A stretch of DNA of 16,978 nt from an uncultured bacterium (lineage in GTDB: Bacteria; Patescibacteriota; Minisyncoccia; Minisyncoccales; JAQTVQ01): positions 1 to 16,978 of the forward strand of contig CAIMDX010000080.1 of NCBI GenBank assembly GCA_903839905.1. Direction: 5' to 3'. Positions 7,395 to 14,899 of this stretch are shown in pieces; positions within the stretch are counted from its first letter, which is position 1, and each line of letters starts with the position of its first letter. The notes beneath the pieces were generated by a model. The model saw nothing but the letters and a program-made list of their open reading frames with translations, was not told where the DNA came from and searched no databases. The position numbers and the translations under genes are program-made.

Positions 7395-7515
7395 AAATCC
7401 CAATGACCAAATCCCAATGCCCAACCAAATCTTAAATCCCAATGACCAAGTCGTTCGTTTTTGGGTTTTGGAAATTTGGATTTGATTGGGCATTGGACAT
7501 TGGGGTTTGGGATTT
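7395..7515. repeat. Intergenic inverted-repeat element, copy B
   Basis: It has the same AAATCCCAATGACC arms, core AAGTCGTTCGTTTTTGGG, and closing arm GGGCATTGGACATTGGGG. It fills nearly all of the 146-nt gap between the birA stop and the accD-like start. A TTTCTAATTA spacer on the plus strand links it to the start codon side. Confidence 0.9.
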
Positions 7516-7522
7516 TTGCCTG

Positions 7523-8053
7523 TCATTTATTTATCGTTTCCAATTGCCTTTTAAGCTTTTCTATTATTTTTTCCATCACCTGCCCATTGTCCACTTCCCT
7601 GCCTAACTCTATTCTAAGCGAAGTGGCGATATCTGCCAACTCTTTTGGGAATTCTTTAATATTGGTATCCAGGCCGATGCCCATAACCGAGTATTTTATT
7701 TTTTCCCCGGAAATGATGTTTTCGGTCAGAATGCCCGCTATTTTTTTATTATTTACCCAGACATCGTTCGGCAGTTTTATAAAAGTTTGCAACTTAAATT
7801 CTTCCATTATCGTTTTAGCCGTTGCAAAGGCCGCCAAAATAGTCAGCGTTTGGAGATCGTCAATATTGCTTTGGGGAAGAATGACAGAAAAATAAAGGCC
7901 GCCTTTTGGAGAAAACCAGCCGCGTTTGTCTTTGCCATAGCCGTTGGTTTGTTCACTGGCAACGACAACGGTCCAAGGAGAGGCGCCATTTTGGGCGAGG
8001 TCTTTGGCCTTAATGTTGGTAGAGTTTAGTTTATTAAAATTTTTGATAATCAT
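7523..8053 (-). CDS. birA: Biotin--[carboxyl carrier protein] ligase (BirA, catalytic domain only)
   Basis: Activates biotin with ATP to biotinyl-AMP and attaches it to the carrier-protein lysine. At 176 aa it holds only the catalytic core, without the N-terminal DNA-binding domain of bifunctional BirA, so it is not expected to repress transcription directly. Visible motifs: STN near 11-13, the biotin/AMP loop TNGYGKDKRGWFSP (36-49; a variant of GRGRRG), KLPNDVWVNNKKIAGIL (93-109) with catalytic Lys104, and GIGLDTN. The Leu in KLPND replaces the usual Trp. The C-terminal domain is minimal, ending LKRQLETINK. It lies between the carrier-protein and carboxyltransferase genes of the same enzyme, so its target is almost certainly Lys90 of the adjacent carrier. 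Confidence 0.94.
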   Translation of the reverse strand: MIIKNFNKLNSTNIKAKDLAQNGASPWTVVVASEQTNGYGKDKRGWFSPKGGLYFSVILPQSNIDDLQTLTILAAFATAKTIMEEFKLQTFIKLPNDVWVNNKKIAGILTENIISGEKIKYSVMGIGLDTNIKEFPKELADIATSLRIELGREVDNGQVMEKIIEKLKRQLETINK

Positions 8054-8062
8054 ATTTTTTTA

Positions 8063-8184
8063 AAATCCCAATGTCCAAATCCCAATGCCCAACCAAGCCC
8101 CAAATCCCAATGACCAAATCGTTCGTTTTTTTGGTTTTGGAAATTGGGATTTAATTGGGCATTGGTCATTGGGGTTTGGGATTT
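8063..8184. repeat. Intergenic inverted-repeat element, copy C
   Basis: Left arm AAATCCCAATGTCCAAATCC, core AAATCGTTCGTTTTTTTGG, right arm ending GGTCATTGGGGTTTGGGATTT. It fills the 129-nt gap between the carrier-protein stop and the birA start. Its plus-strand end overlaps the carrier-protein stop codon. Confidence 0.9.
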
Positions 8185-8557
8185 ATTCTAATTCTGCCAG
8201 CAGTTCCTCCGCCTTTACCAGCTGTCCTTCTTTTACAGTTATCTTCTTAATTCTGCCTTTGCCTTCGGAAACTATTTCGTTTTCCATTTTCATGGCCGAA
8301 AGGCTTAAAATTTTCTGCCCTGATTCAATCAGGTCTCCTTCTTTGGCAAAGATCTTGGAAATAGTTCCTGTTATCGGCGCCCGAATCTCTTTTTTGGCTA
8401 TTTTTTCGTTTTTGCCAGGGTCTTTGCTTGGTATGTTTTTAGCAATGTCTTTTTCTTGAAAAATAAAATCTTGGCCATCAACGCTGACCTTAACAACCCC
8501 CTCTTCGGATTCGGAGATATCAATGTTGTAGACCTTACCTTTGATGGTTATCTTCAT
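8183..8557 (-). CDS. Biotinyl carrier protein (biotin/lipoyl attachment domain)
   Basis: Carries the biotin that shuttles CO2 between biotin carboxylase and carboxyltransferase. The 124-aa protein has an N-terminal beta-rich segment (1-36), a flexible Lys/Pro linker (about 40-56), and a C-terminal biotinyl domain (57-124). This domain begins with RAPITGTI and holds the modified-lysine motif SAMKMENEI (Lys90). The length and domain layout resemble the GcdC/OadA-C-type or separated PccA C-terminal carriers rather than the longer E. coli AccB. It lies between biotin carboxylase and birA and is bounded on both sides by repeat copies C and D. Confidence 0.95.
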   Translation of the reverse strand: MKITIKGKVYNIDISESEEGVVKVSVDGQDFIFQEKDIAKNIPSKDPGKNEKIAKKEIRAPITGTISKIFAKEGDLIESGQKILSLSAMKMENEIVSEGKGRIKKITVKEGQLVKAEELLAELE

Positions 8558-8586
8558 AATAAGCTTAATTTAAAAATCAAAAATTA

Positions 8587-8730
8587 AAATCCCAATGACC
8601 AAATCCCCTGCCTACCGGTAGGCAGGCAATGCCCAACCAAGCCCCAAATCCCAATTTCCAAATCGTTCGTTTTTTTTGGGATTTGGTCATTGGGATTTGG
8701 TTGGGCATTGGACATTGGGGTTTGGGATTT
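8587..8730. repeat. Intergenic inverted-repeat element, copy D, carrying a nested 20-bp palindrome
   Basis: The same element as copies B and C, with a 20-bp insertion (8607-8626) in the left arm: where copy C reads AAATCCCAATGCC, copy D has the palindrome between AAATCCC and AATGCC. Core AAATCGTTCGTTTTTTTTGG. It lies upstream of the carrier-protein gene and downstream of the birA remnant. Confidence 0.9.
8607..8626. repeat. Nested 20-bp perfect palindrome (CCTGCCTACCGGTAGGCAGG type), copy 1
   Basis: CCTGCCTACC is followed by its exact reverse complement. It is inserted into repeat copy D. Related copies are at 13607-13626, 14995-15014 and 16914-16929. Confidence 0.9.
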
Positions 8731-8737
8731 TTGTCTG

Positions 8738-8812
8738 TCATTTATTTATAGTTTCTAGTCGCCCTTTAAGCTCCTCTACTATTTTTCCTATCAGCTGTTC
8801 ATCACTCGCCGT
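8738..8812 (-). pseudogene. Remnant of a second birA 3' end (about 24 codons and stop)
   Basis: Read on the minus strand, this segment encodes TASDEQLIGKIVEELKGRLE then TINK and a TGA. It aligns with the birA C-terminus GQVMEKIIEKLKRQLETINK plus TGA with 12 of 20 residues identical, and the similarity runs on past the stop through ACAG-CAAAAATCCC into the repeat. It has no start codon and meets a TAG upstream at 8813-8815. Its 5' part overlaps the end of the biotin carboxylase gene by 11 nt. It is best read as a relic of a duplicated birA 3' end. Confidence 0.7.
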
Positions 8813-10340
8813 CTATCATTTTTAATCTTTGGGACATTATCCAGTTGGAAATTTTTTGCGGCGGGTTGGTCTTTTTTTCTTTTTTCATTTTTTGATAAAC
8901 CTGAAAGATGATTTGGGCGATTTCTTTTTCGTCTAGGCCGCAGGAATCGCAGATGGTTTGAGCCGGCCCCTTGACAAGTTTTTGGACGATCTCTTTCCGT
9001 TCAATAAAATTAGTGAAAAAGTCTCCCTTTAAAAAATATTTATCCGCGGTTACAATTTTAAAAAAGGAAGCTGTGGTGGGAACCCCTTCTATAACCAATT
9101 CGTCCAAGGCGCGGTTAAGCCTGGAAATAGCTTCTTGGCGGGTTTTACCGCAGGCAATCAGCTTGGCCAGCATTGAGTCAAAATAAGGATAGATCTTCTG
9201 CCCTGGCTGCAAAAAAGTGTGCATAAAAATTCCTTGGCCTCCAGGTGGCAGATATTTTTGCACTGTGCCCGGTCCGGGTTGGAATTTTTTTTGGGGATCT
9301 TCGGCGTTGATTCTGGCTTCTATTGCCCAGCCGTTCAAGCGAATGTCTTTTTGCTCAAAATCCAATGCTTCGCCCTGGCTGATCTTTATTTGTTGGGCCA
9401 CGATGTCAATTCCGGTAATGGCTTCGGTAATCGGGTGTTCAACTTGGAGCCGCGGGTTAACTTCCATAAAATAAAAATTCTTGTTTTTGTCTATCAAAAA
9501 TTCCACAGTGGCCGCACCCTTATATTTTAATTTTTTGATGAGATTGACTGCCAAGCTTCCCATTTTATTCCGCAATTTTTCATCAAGAAAAGACGAAGGA
9601 GCTTCTTCCAGCAATTTTTGGAATCTTCTTTGGATAGTGCATTCCCTTTCCCCCAAGTGGACGACATTTTTTCCATCGCCTAAGATTTGAAATTCAATAT
9701 GCTTGGCTTCGGCCAGATATTTTTCCAAAAAGAAATCGGCGTCAGCGAAAGAAACCGACATCTGTCTTTGGATATCGGAAGAGATGGAAGAAATTTCGTT
9801 TAGAGTGATCTCTCCGCCGACAATTCTTATGCCGATCCCGCCTCCGCCGCGCTGGGCCTTGAGAACAAAAGGAGAGCCGATTTTTTCCGCCCATTTCAGA
9901 AGATCTTTTTGGGTCTTGATTGATCCGGTGCTGGCTGGCAAAGTGGGCAGGCCCGCGAGTTTGGCGAATTTTTTGGCTTCAATTTTATCTTCAAAAATTT
10001 TCAAAATCTTCGGGCTCGGTCCGATGAATTTTATTTTGTTTTTTTGGCAAAGTTCGGCGAATTTCCAATTTTCGGAAAGGAAGCCGTAGCCCGGGTGGAT
10101 GGCGTCAGCTTTTGCTTCTTTCGCTATCTCAATGATCTTTTTGGCATCCAGATATCCTTGGGCTCCTTCTTTGTTTAAAAAACGAAATTCATCAGCCAAT
10201 TTGGTTTCCAAAAAGAATTTTTCCTGGCCTGACATGGGGCAAAGGGCAACCGTTTTAATGCCCATTTCTTTGCAGGTCCGGATGATCCGCAAGGCTACCT
10301 CTCCCCTGTTAGCGATCAATATTTTTTTTATTTTTGCCAT
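8802..10340 (-). CDS. accC: Biotin carboxylase subunit of acyl-CoA/acetyl-CoA carboxylase
   Basis: ATP- and bicarbonate-dependent carboxylation of carrier-bound biotin. The 512 aa cover the full ATP-grasp enzyme: N-terminal domain (KILIANRGEVALRIIRTCKE; HPGYGFLSEN at 82-91), central ATP-grasp (K161; GGGG 165-168; H214 in KHIEFQ; ERECTIQRRFQKLLEEAPS with K242), active-site MEVNPRLQVEHPITE (E293, N295, R297, E301, H302), and the C-terminal domain with YFDSMLAKLI. Oddity: the nucleotide loop reads GGGGIGIR where GGGGRGMR is usual, so Arg is Ile169. The 60-odd C-terminal residues beyond the core resemble the tail of acyl-CoA carboxylase alpha chains. No biotinyl domain is fused; it is a separate gene downstream. 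The ATG lies 3 nt after the plsC stop, so translational coupling is likely. Confidence 0.96.
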   Translation of the reverse strand: MAKIKKILIANRGEVALRIIRTCKEMGIKTVALCPMSGQEKFFLETKLADEFRFLNKEGAQGYLDAKKIIEIAKEAKADAIHPGYGFLSENWKFAELCQKNKIKFIGPSPKILKIFEDKIEAKKFAKLAGLPTLPASTGSIKTQKDLLKWAEKIGSPFVLKAQRGGGGIGIRIVGGEITLNEISSISSDIQRQMSVSFADADFFLEKYLAEAKHIEFQILGDGKNVVHLGERECTIQRRFQKLLEEAPSSFLDEKLRNKMGSLAVNLIKKLKYKGAATVEFLIDKNKNFYFMEVNPRLQVEHPITEAITGIDIVAQQIKISQGEALDFEQKDIRLNGWAIEARINAEDPQKKFQPGPGTVQKYLPPGGQGIFMHTFLQPGQKIYPYFDSMLAKLIACGKTRQEAISRLNRALDELVIEGVPTTASFFKIVTADKYFLKGDFFTNFIERKEIVQKLVKGPAQTICDSCGLDEKEIAQIIFQVYQKMKKEKKTNPPQKISNWIMSQRLKMIDGE

Positions 10341-10343
10341 AGA

Positions 10344-11003
10344 TTATTCTTTTCTTAAATCGGAAATGTTTGCCATTACCTTATCGGATATTTCCTGGCA
10401 AAGTTTTTTATATTTTTCGGATTGGTAAGATAAATTTTGGGCGGCCTTGAATTCTTTTTTAAAATAAATAGGCCGTCCGACTTTGACCTCTACTATGCGT
10501 TTTATTTTCAATTTTCCGCGAGGAGGAAATAATTCAAAAGTTCCTTTGATTGATACCGGAACGATCGGCGCTCCGCTTCCCAAAAATATTTTAGCCACTC
10601 CCGGTTTAGCTTCTCCCAGTTCGCCGTTGCGAGTACGCGTGCCTTCGGGATAAATTCCGACGATATAGCCGTTTTTTAAAGCTTCCACCGCTTTTTTGAT
10701 AGCTGTTTTTTTAGATTCGCCGTCGTTTCGGTCCAAGGGAATAGTTCCGCAAAAACCATAAAATAGATTAACCAGCAATTTATTCAATCCCTTGTGCCCG
10801 TCCACTTGCCCTATAAATTTGAAGCTTCTGGGCATGCAAACAGAAAATCCGGCGATGAAATGGTCCAAATTGCTTTGGTGGTTTGCGGCTAAAATGAAAT
10901 TTCCCTTTGGAAGATTTTCCAAACCGCTCACTTTTTTTATAAGCAATTGGCCGATCAGGGGGTTTAGCAGCACCTTAAGGATTGTTGATTCGGTTTTGTT
11001 CAT
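10344..11003 (-). CDS. plsC: 1-acyl-sn-glycerol-3-phosphate acyltransferase (PlsC/LPLAT family)
   Basis: Transfers an acyl chain from acyl-CoA or acyl-ACP to (lyso)glycerol-phosphate in phospholipid synthesis, at the inner face of the membrane. The 219-aa protein has the catalytic HX4D motif NHQSNLDHF (H42, D47), the substrate motif YPEGTRTRNGELGEAKPG (E120, G121, R123) and VPVSIKG. N-terminal hydrophobic residues (about 8-22) could anchor it. Its start overlaps the end of the broken FabK-like gene by 29 nt and its end is 3 nt from accC, which points to one transcript linking lipid assembly with the carboxylase. Confidence 0.93.
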   Translation of the reverse strand: MNKTESTILKVLLNPLIGQLLIKKVSGLENLPKGNFILAANHQSNLDHFIAGFSVCMPRSFKFIGQVDGHKGLNKLLVNLFYGFCGTIPLDRNDGESKKTAIKKAVEALKNGYIVGIYPEGTRTRNGELGEAKPGVAKIFLGSGAPIVPVSIKGTFELFPPRGKLKIKRIVEVKVGRPIYFKKEFKAAQNLSYQSEKYKKLCQEISDKVMANISDLRKE

Positions 11004-11916
11004 ATTTTTTTAAAGAGTCAGCAATCTCTTCAATGATTTCTTGGCAAGATTTTATGTCTTTAATGCTGGCGGCGCAGAGCCCGGCCAAAAGAGGGATATT
11101 ATCAACATTTTCTCCGCCCAAAGATCCAGCAATTTTTCCCGCGTTCAATTCTTCGGGAAAAACATTTTTTGTTTCCAGCTTTTTCATATCTTCAGACCAT
11201 TTGTTTTTGATCACGCGCAAAGGGTGGCCGGTAAAAGCCAAAACGACTTCAATGTCATCGGCTGAAGAGTCTATGATTTTTTGTTTGTAGCTTTGCGAGA
11301 CGATGCATTCAGGAGTGGCTAAAAAGCGGGTGCCTATTTGGACGCCGTCGGCTCCGGCAGCCATTGCCGCTACTGCGGTTTGGCCGTCAAAAATGCCTCC
11401 GGCGGCAATGACCGGAATTTTTTTTACCAGTTCTGCTGTTTGCGGGATCAAGCAAAACGAGGTGTTGGGGCCAAGATGCCCTCCTGATTCTATTCCCTCA
11501 ACAACTACGGCATCAGCATCGTTTTCTTCCATTTTTTTGGCGAGCCTGGGAGAAGGAACAACAGGGATCGTTTTAATGCCAGCGCTTTTTAAATAAGGCA
11601 TAACCAGCATTGGATTGCCTCCGCCGATGAAGACGATTGGAACCTTGTTTTTAATGATAACCTTGACTATTTCTTCAACCTTTTGGTTTTGCATAAAAAG
11701 ATTTACGGCAAAAGGCTTTGAAGTCAGCTAGCGGGTTTTTTGGATTTCCTGTTCCACCCAAGAAGCCGGCATCAATCCCGCGCCGATAGTGCCCAGTCCT
11801 CCGGCATTGGAAACAGCTGAAACCATTCTTGATTCAGAAATGCCAGCCATGCCGCCCTGGATGATGGGATACTCAATGCCCAATAATTTTGTCAGCTTAT
11901 TATCCTCAAAAGACAT
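10975..11916 (-). pseudogene. FabK-like FMN enoyl reductase / nitronate monooxygenase-family gene interrupted by an in-frame TAG
   Basis: Two pieces in one reading frame form a complete family member of 313 codons. The N-terminal piece (11728-11916) contains GIEYPIIQGGMA (FMN site, 14-24) and SNAGGLGTIGAG, and stops at codon 63 (TAG, 11728-11730). The same frame then continues LTSKPFAVNLF, the normal next segment of the family. It runs on through IPVVPSPRLAKKMEENDADAV, VVEGIESGGHLG (catalytic-type His147), IPVIAAGGIFDG and TRFLATPECI to a TAA. No bases are missing; only one codon, usually Glu or another residue in this position, is a stop. An internal ATG at 11694 could yield the 239-aa C-terminal piece, but it would lack the FMN loop. 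A recent nonsense mutation, sequencing error or readthrough are all possible. The FabZ-FabK fusion upstream might replace its function. Confidence 0.88.
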
Positions 11917-11955
11917 ATTTCTAATTTTTAATTAATAATTTCTAATCAAATTTAT

Positions 11956-12071
11956 AAACCCCAATGACCAAATCCCAAAGCCCAACTAAATCTTAAATCC
12001 CAATGACCAATTCGTTTGGGGTTTTGGTCATTGGAGCTTGGTTGGGCTTTAGACATTGGGATTTGGGATTT
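11956..12071. repeat. Intergenic inverted-repeat element, copy E (diverged core)
   Basis: AAACCCCAATGACCAAATCC opens the left arm and GGTTGGGCTTTAGACATTGG lies in the right arm, but the core is shortened to AATTCGTTTGGGG, so half of the TCGTTCG word is lost. It lies between the FabZ-FabK stop and the start of the broken FabK-like gene. Confidence 0.85.
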
Positions 12072-13571
12072 TTAGGCGGTGAGTGGCTCTTTGGCCAGTA
12101 TCTCGTTCGCTTCCTCGGTTAACTCTTTAATAAGCTCTTTGACCGTTGTCATTTTATTGACCCGCCATACATTGGCTCCGGCAAAGACCAGGCCGTTTTC
12201 CAGATCGCCTTTTCGGGCGTTTTCCAGCGCTTTCAGGATGCAATAACTTTTGTCGCAAACAGGACCGATGCAGCCTTCGCATTCAGCCGGATCGGGTTTA
12301 GGCGCAGTTCCTTTTAAAAGTTTTTCAACAAAAGGGGTTTTGACCGCGCGACCGGGCAAACCGACCGGAGAATGAATGAGAACGATGTCTTCTTGCTTAG
12401 CATTAAGGTGCGCCTCTTTAAATTTAATGTCAGCATCGCATTCTTCAGTTGAAACGAAACGAGTCGCTATCTGCACTCCTTTTGCTCCGGCTCTTAGCAT
12501 TTCCACGATATCTTTTCCGTCAAAAATGCCCCCGGCGGCGATAACCGGTATTTTCACTTCTTTAACAGTTTCCTTTATGATGTCAATGGTTTTTCGGAAA
12601 GGATGGCCTTTTGGAAATCCCAAATGGCCTCCGGCATCGCAGCCTTCAACAACAATAGCCGATGCTCCGGCATCTTCTGCTTTTTTTGCCACCTTTGCCG
12701 AAGAAGCCATAGCGAAAACGGGAATGGAATGTTCTTTGGTCATTTCAAAAATATCGGTGCGGAATCCCGCTCCTTGGATGATAAGATCTACTTTTTCTTC
12801 AATTGCGGCATTAACGAGTTGTTTGAATTGTCCAAGGACTCCCATTATATTGATGCCGATTATTCCGTTGGGTCCGGCGATGGCCCGCGCCTTTTTAATT
12901 TCGTCTTTCACTTCTTGAGGATCTTTCATCCCTGAAACGGCGATTATTCCTACGCCGCCTTCTTTGGCGACATTGCCTGCCAATTTATGAAGCGAAACGC
13001 GGACAGCCATTCCTCCTTGGATGATCGGGAGCTTTGCGATAAAGTTGCCTACTTTTAGCGCCGGGAGCTCAAACAGTTTTTTCTTTTCCGGCTGGGAATC
13101 AGCCCTGTTGGCCAGGAATTTTTCTTGCATTTCTTTTTTATCCATAATGGCTGCTGAAAATCTTAGCTCGCATTTTAAAGTATCTGCTACGAAAGCCTCT
13201 CCTACAAAATTGGCGATCTTAGAGCCGTATATGCCGAGCAATCGGACTTTGTATTTTATTCTGTCCCCTGGAAGTATCGGCGAATAAAAAATAGCGCTTC
13301 TCACCTGATAAGCCAGGATATGTTTTTGCTGGTGTCCGCTGCCAAGCCTTTCCCGCAACAAAAGAGTTCCGGTTTGGGCAAGCCCTTCCACCACCAGCAC
13401 GCCTGGCATGATTGGGAAATCAACGAAATGCCCTTTGAAATACGGGTCTTGGGGAGAGGTTTGTTTGAAACCGAAAATAGTATCGCCTTCTATCTTTTCA
13501 ATCTCATCAACCCAAAGAAAGGGGTCGTCGTAAGGAATGATTTTTTTGATTTGGTCTTTGGAATATAACAT
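12072..13571 (-). CDS. FabZ-FabK fusion: hotdog 3-hydroxyacyl dehydratase plus FMN-dependent enoyl reductase
   Basis: A 499-aa bifunctional protein. Residues 1-145 form a FabZ-type hotdog domain with catalytic His48 (FKGHF) and Glu62 (MPGVLVVEGLAQTG) at the family spacing of 14. After a Lys-rich linker (about 145-166), residues 167-490 form a FabK/nitronate monooxygenase TIM barrel with FMN loop PIIQGGMA (182-189), EGCDAGGHLG (His316), IPVIAAGGIFDG and ATRFVSTEEC. A Cys cluster (C431, C434, C439, C444) near the end recalls one seen in clostridial members of the family and may bind metal. The two domains would catalyse consecutive steps, dehydration of 3-hydroxyacyl and reduction of the resulting enoyl thioester. 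The ATG start has no strong Shine-Dalgarno sequence. Alternative: the second domain could be a nitronate monooxygenase, but the fusion argues for enoyl reduction. Confidence 0.9.
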   Translation of the reverse strand: MLYSKDQIKKIIPYDDPFLWVDEIEKIEGDTIFGFKQTSPQDPYFKGHFVDFPIMPGVLVVEGLAQTGTLLLRERLGSGHQQKHILAYQVRSAIFYSPILPGDRIKYKVRLLGIYGSKIANFVGEAFVADTLKCELRFSAAIMDKKEMQEKFLANRADSQPEKKKLFELPALKVGNFIAKLPIIQGGMAVRVSLHKLAGNVAKEGGVGIIAVSGMKDPQEVKDEIKKARAIAGPNGIIGINIMGVLGQFKQLVNAAIEEKVDLIIQGAGFRTDIFEMTKEHSIPVFAMASSAKVAKKAEDAGASAIVVEGCDAGGHLGFPKGHPFRKTIDIIKETVKEVKIPVIAAGGIFDGKDIVEMLRAGAKGVQIATRFVSTEECDADIKFKEAHLNAKQEDIVLIHSPVGLPGRAVKTPFVEKLLKGTAPKPDPAECEGCIGPVCDKSYCILKALENARKGDLENGLVFAGANVWRVNKMTTVKELIKELTEEANEILAKEPLTA

Positions 13572-13579
13572 TCTTAATT

Positions 13580-13725
13580 AATTTTCAAACTACAATTTTC
13601 AATCTCCCTGCCTACCGGCAGGCAGGCAATGAAATTACAATGTTCCAATGTTTCAATGACGATGCTGGAGTCCGGATAGAGGTTTGAAGCATTCATTGTA
13701 AATTGTGATTTGAAAATTGAAAATT
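13580..13725. repeat. A/T-rich inverted-repeat element (AATTTTCAAA-type), copy G
   Basis: Left arm AATTTTCAAACTACAATTTT (13580 on) matches the reverse complement of the right arm TGTAAATTGTGATTTGAAAA (13696 on). The interior holds the nested CCTGCCT palindrome and CAATG...CATTG inner repeats. It lies between the cyclodeaminase-family stop and the FabZ-FabK start and occupies most of that 193-nt gap. Confidence 0.8.
13607..13626. repeat. Nested CCTGCCT palindrome, copy 2
   Basis: CCTGCCTACCGGCAGGCAGG, a palindrome with one mismatched pair, followed by CAATG. It is the exact reverse complement of copy 3 at 14995-15014. Confidence 0.9.
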
Positions 13726-13764
13726 ATTGCGTATTATTTTACGCTTTTCGTTTTGCATTTGCAC

Positions 13765-14745
13765 TTAGATGAGTTCTATTTCTTTTCCCACCCCTTGCTT
13801 CTTAGCTAATTTCAATACTTCGGCGGCGGTGTAAAGGTCTTGGAGGCCGAGTCCGGTGGAATCAAACATAGTTATTTCTTCGGCGTTGGTTCTTCCTTGT
13901 TTTTTGCCGGCTACAATTTCGCCTAATCCGGCGAAAATATCGTCTTTAGTGATTAAGCCTTGATGGACTGGAACATTGATCTCTCCGGAATGGCTGGCTT
14001 GAGCCCAGTCGTCAATTATAATTTTGGCATTTTTTAATATTTCCGGCTCCAGTTCCTCTTTGCCCTCGGCATCGGCGCCGATAGCGTTGATATGAGTTCC
14101 CGGTTTTATCCATTCTTTTTTGACGATCGGTTTTCTAACCGGAGTGGTTGTTGTCACAATATCCATTCCGCAGACTTCCTCAATGCTGGCAGCCGCACGA
14201 ACCTTTATTCCTTCTTTGGCTAAAATTTTGATCAGGTTATCAACAGCTTTTTTGTTGGGGTCAAAAACAGCGATATCTTTTAGCTTGCGTACTTTAGAAG
14301 TGGCGGCTATTTGATAGATTGCTTGGATTCCAGCTCCTACCACTCCGAAAGTGGAAGCGTCTTCGCGGGCCAGATATTTAGCCGCAACCGCTCCGGCAGC
14401 TCCGGTCCTCATGGCAGTGATATAGCTTCCGTCCATTATTGCTACCGGCATGCCGGTTTTGGGATCATTTAACATGATGCTGGCCATAACGGTCAGCAAT
14501 CCTTTTTTAGGATTATCGGGATGGACATTGACTATTTTGGTTCCGGCCATTTTCAAGACCGAAGAATAAGAAGGCATAACCCTTAAGTCGCCGTTATTTT
14601 CGGTGAAATAAAGATATTGCTTGCAGGGCATTTGCACCAGCTCCCGTCCGTAATCGCCAAAAGCATTTTCAACAGCCTTGATGATAATTTTGATACTGCT
14701 TAAAGGAATAAGTTTTTTGACCTGTTTTTGGTTTATCACTAACAT
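13765..14745 (-). CDS. Ornithine cyclodeaminase / alanine dehydrogenase (mu-crystallin) family protein
   Basis: NAD(P)-dependent enzyme family whose members deaminate or reduce small amino or imino acids. The 326-aa protein starts MLVINQKQVKKLI, the usual family N-terminus, so I prefer the ATG at 14745 over a TTG at 14766. It shows LRVMPSY (substrate carboxylate Arg), AGTKIVNVHPDNPKKGL (family Lys), MDGSYITAMRTGAAGAVAAKYLA, the Rossmann motif VVGAGIQA and INAIGADAEGKEELE. The specific reaction (ornithine to proline, alanine/pyruvate, or a ketimine) cannot be told from this. It stands alone, flanked on both sides by copies of the AATTTTCAAA-type inverted repeat, which makes it an island between the FabG and FabZ-FabK genes. 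Its link to lipid metabolism is unclear. Confidence 0.92.
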   Translation of the reverse strand: MLVINQKQVKKLIPLSSIKIIIKAVENAFGDYGRELVQMPCKQYLYFTENNGDLRVMPSYSSVLKMAGTKIVNVHPDNPKKGLLTVMASIMLNDPKTGMPVAIMDGSYITAMRTGAAGAVAAKYLAREDASTFGVVGAGIQAIYQIAATSKVRKLKDIAVFDPNKKAVDNLIKILAKEGIKVRAAASIEEVCGMDIVTTTTPVRKPIVKKEWIKPGTHINAIGADAEGKEELEPEILKNAKIIIDDWAQASHSGEINVPVHQGLITKDDIFAGLGEIVAGKKQGRTNAEEITMFDSTGLGLQDLYTAAEVLKLAKKQGVGKEIELI

Positions 14746-14899
14746 TTGCTTAAATCCAAATTTCAAAATCCTAATGTCAAATAAAATCCCAAGCTCAAAA
14801 TCTAAATTTTATGTTTTGAGCTCCGGCCATTTATTTGCTATTCGTTGTTTGATTTTTTGGAATTATTATTTATTATTTAATCTTCGAATAATCTTATAT

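Noticed and set aside
5712..8730. Possible CRISPR array from the repeated CCCAATGACCAAATCCC words
   Set aside because: The copies are separated by whole genes, are themselves inverted repeats of about 120 bp, and lack regular short spacers or nearby cas genes.
10975..11694. The 239-aa downstream part of the FabK-like gene as an independent short gene
   Set aside because: It is in frame with the upstream piece, lacks the FMN loop of the family N-terminus, and the bases between the two pieces encode the expected linking segment.
11728..11730. General recoding of TAG (or TGA) as a sense codon
   Set aside because: fabG ends with TAG and both birA and accC end with TGA at the expected family lengths, so both act as stops here.
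13729..13754. GCGTA-TTATTT-TACGC hairpin followed by TTTTCGTTTT, terminator-like on the plus strand
   Set aside because: There is no plus-strand gene upstream that it could terminate, and on the minus strand the U-run is on the wrong side.
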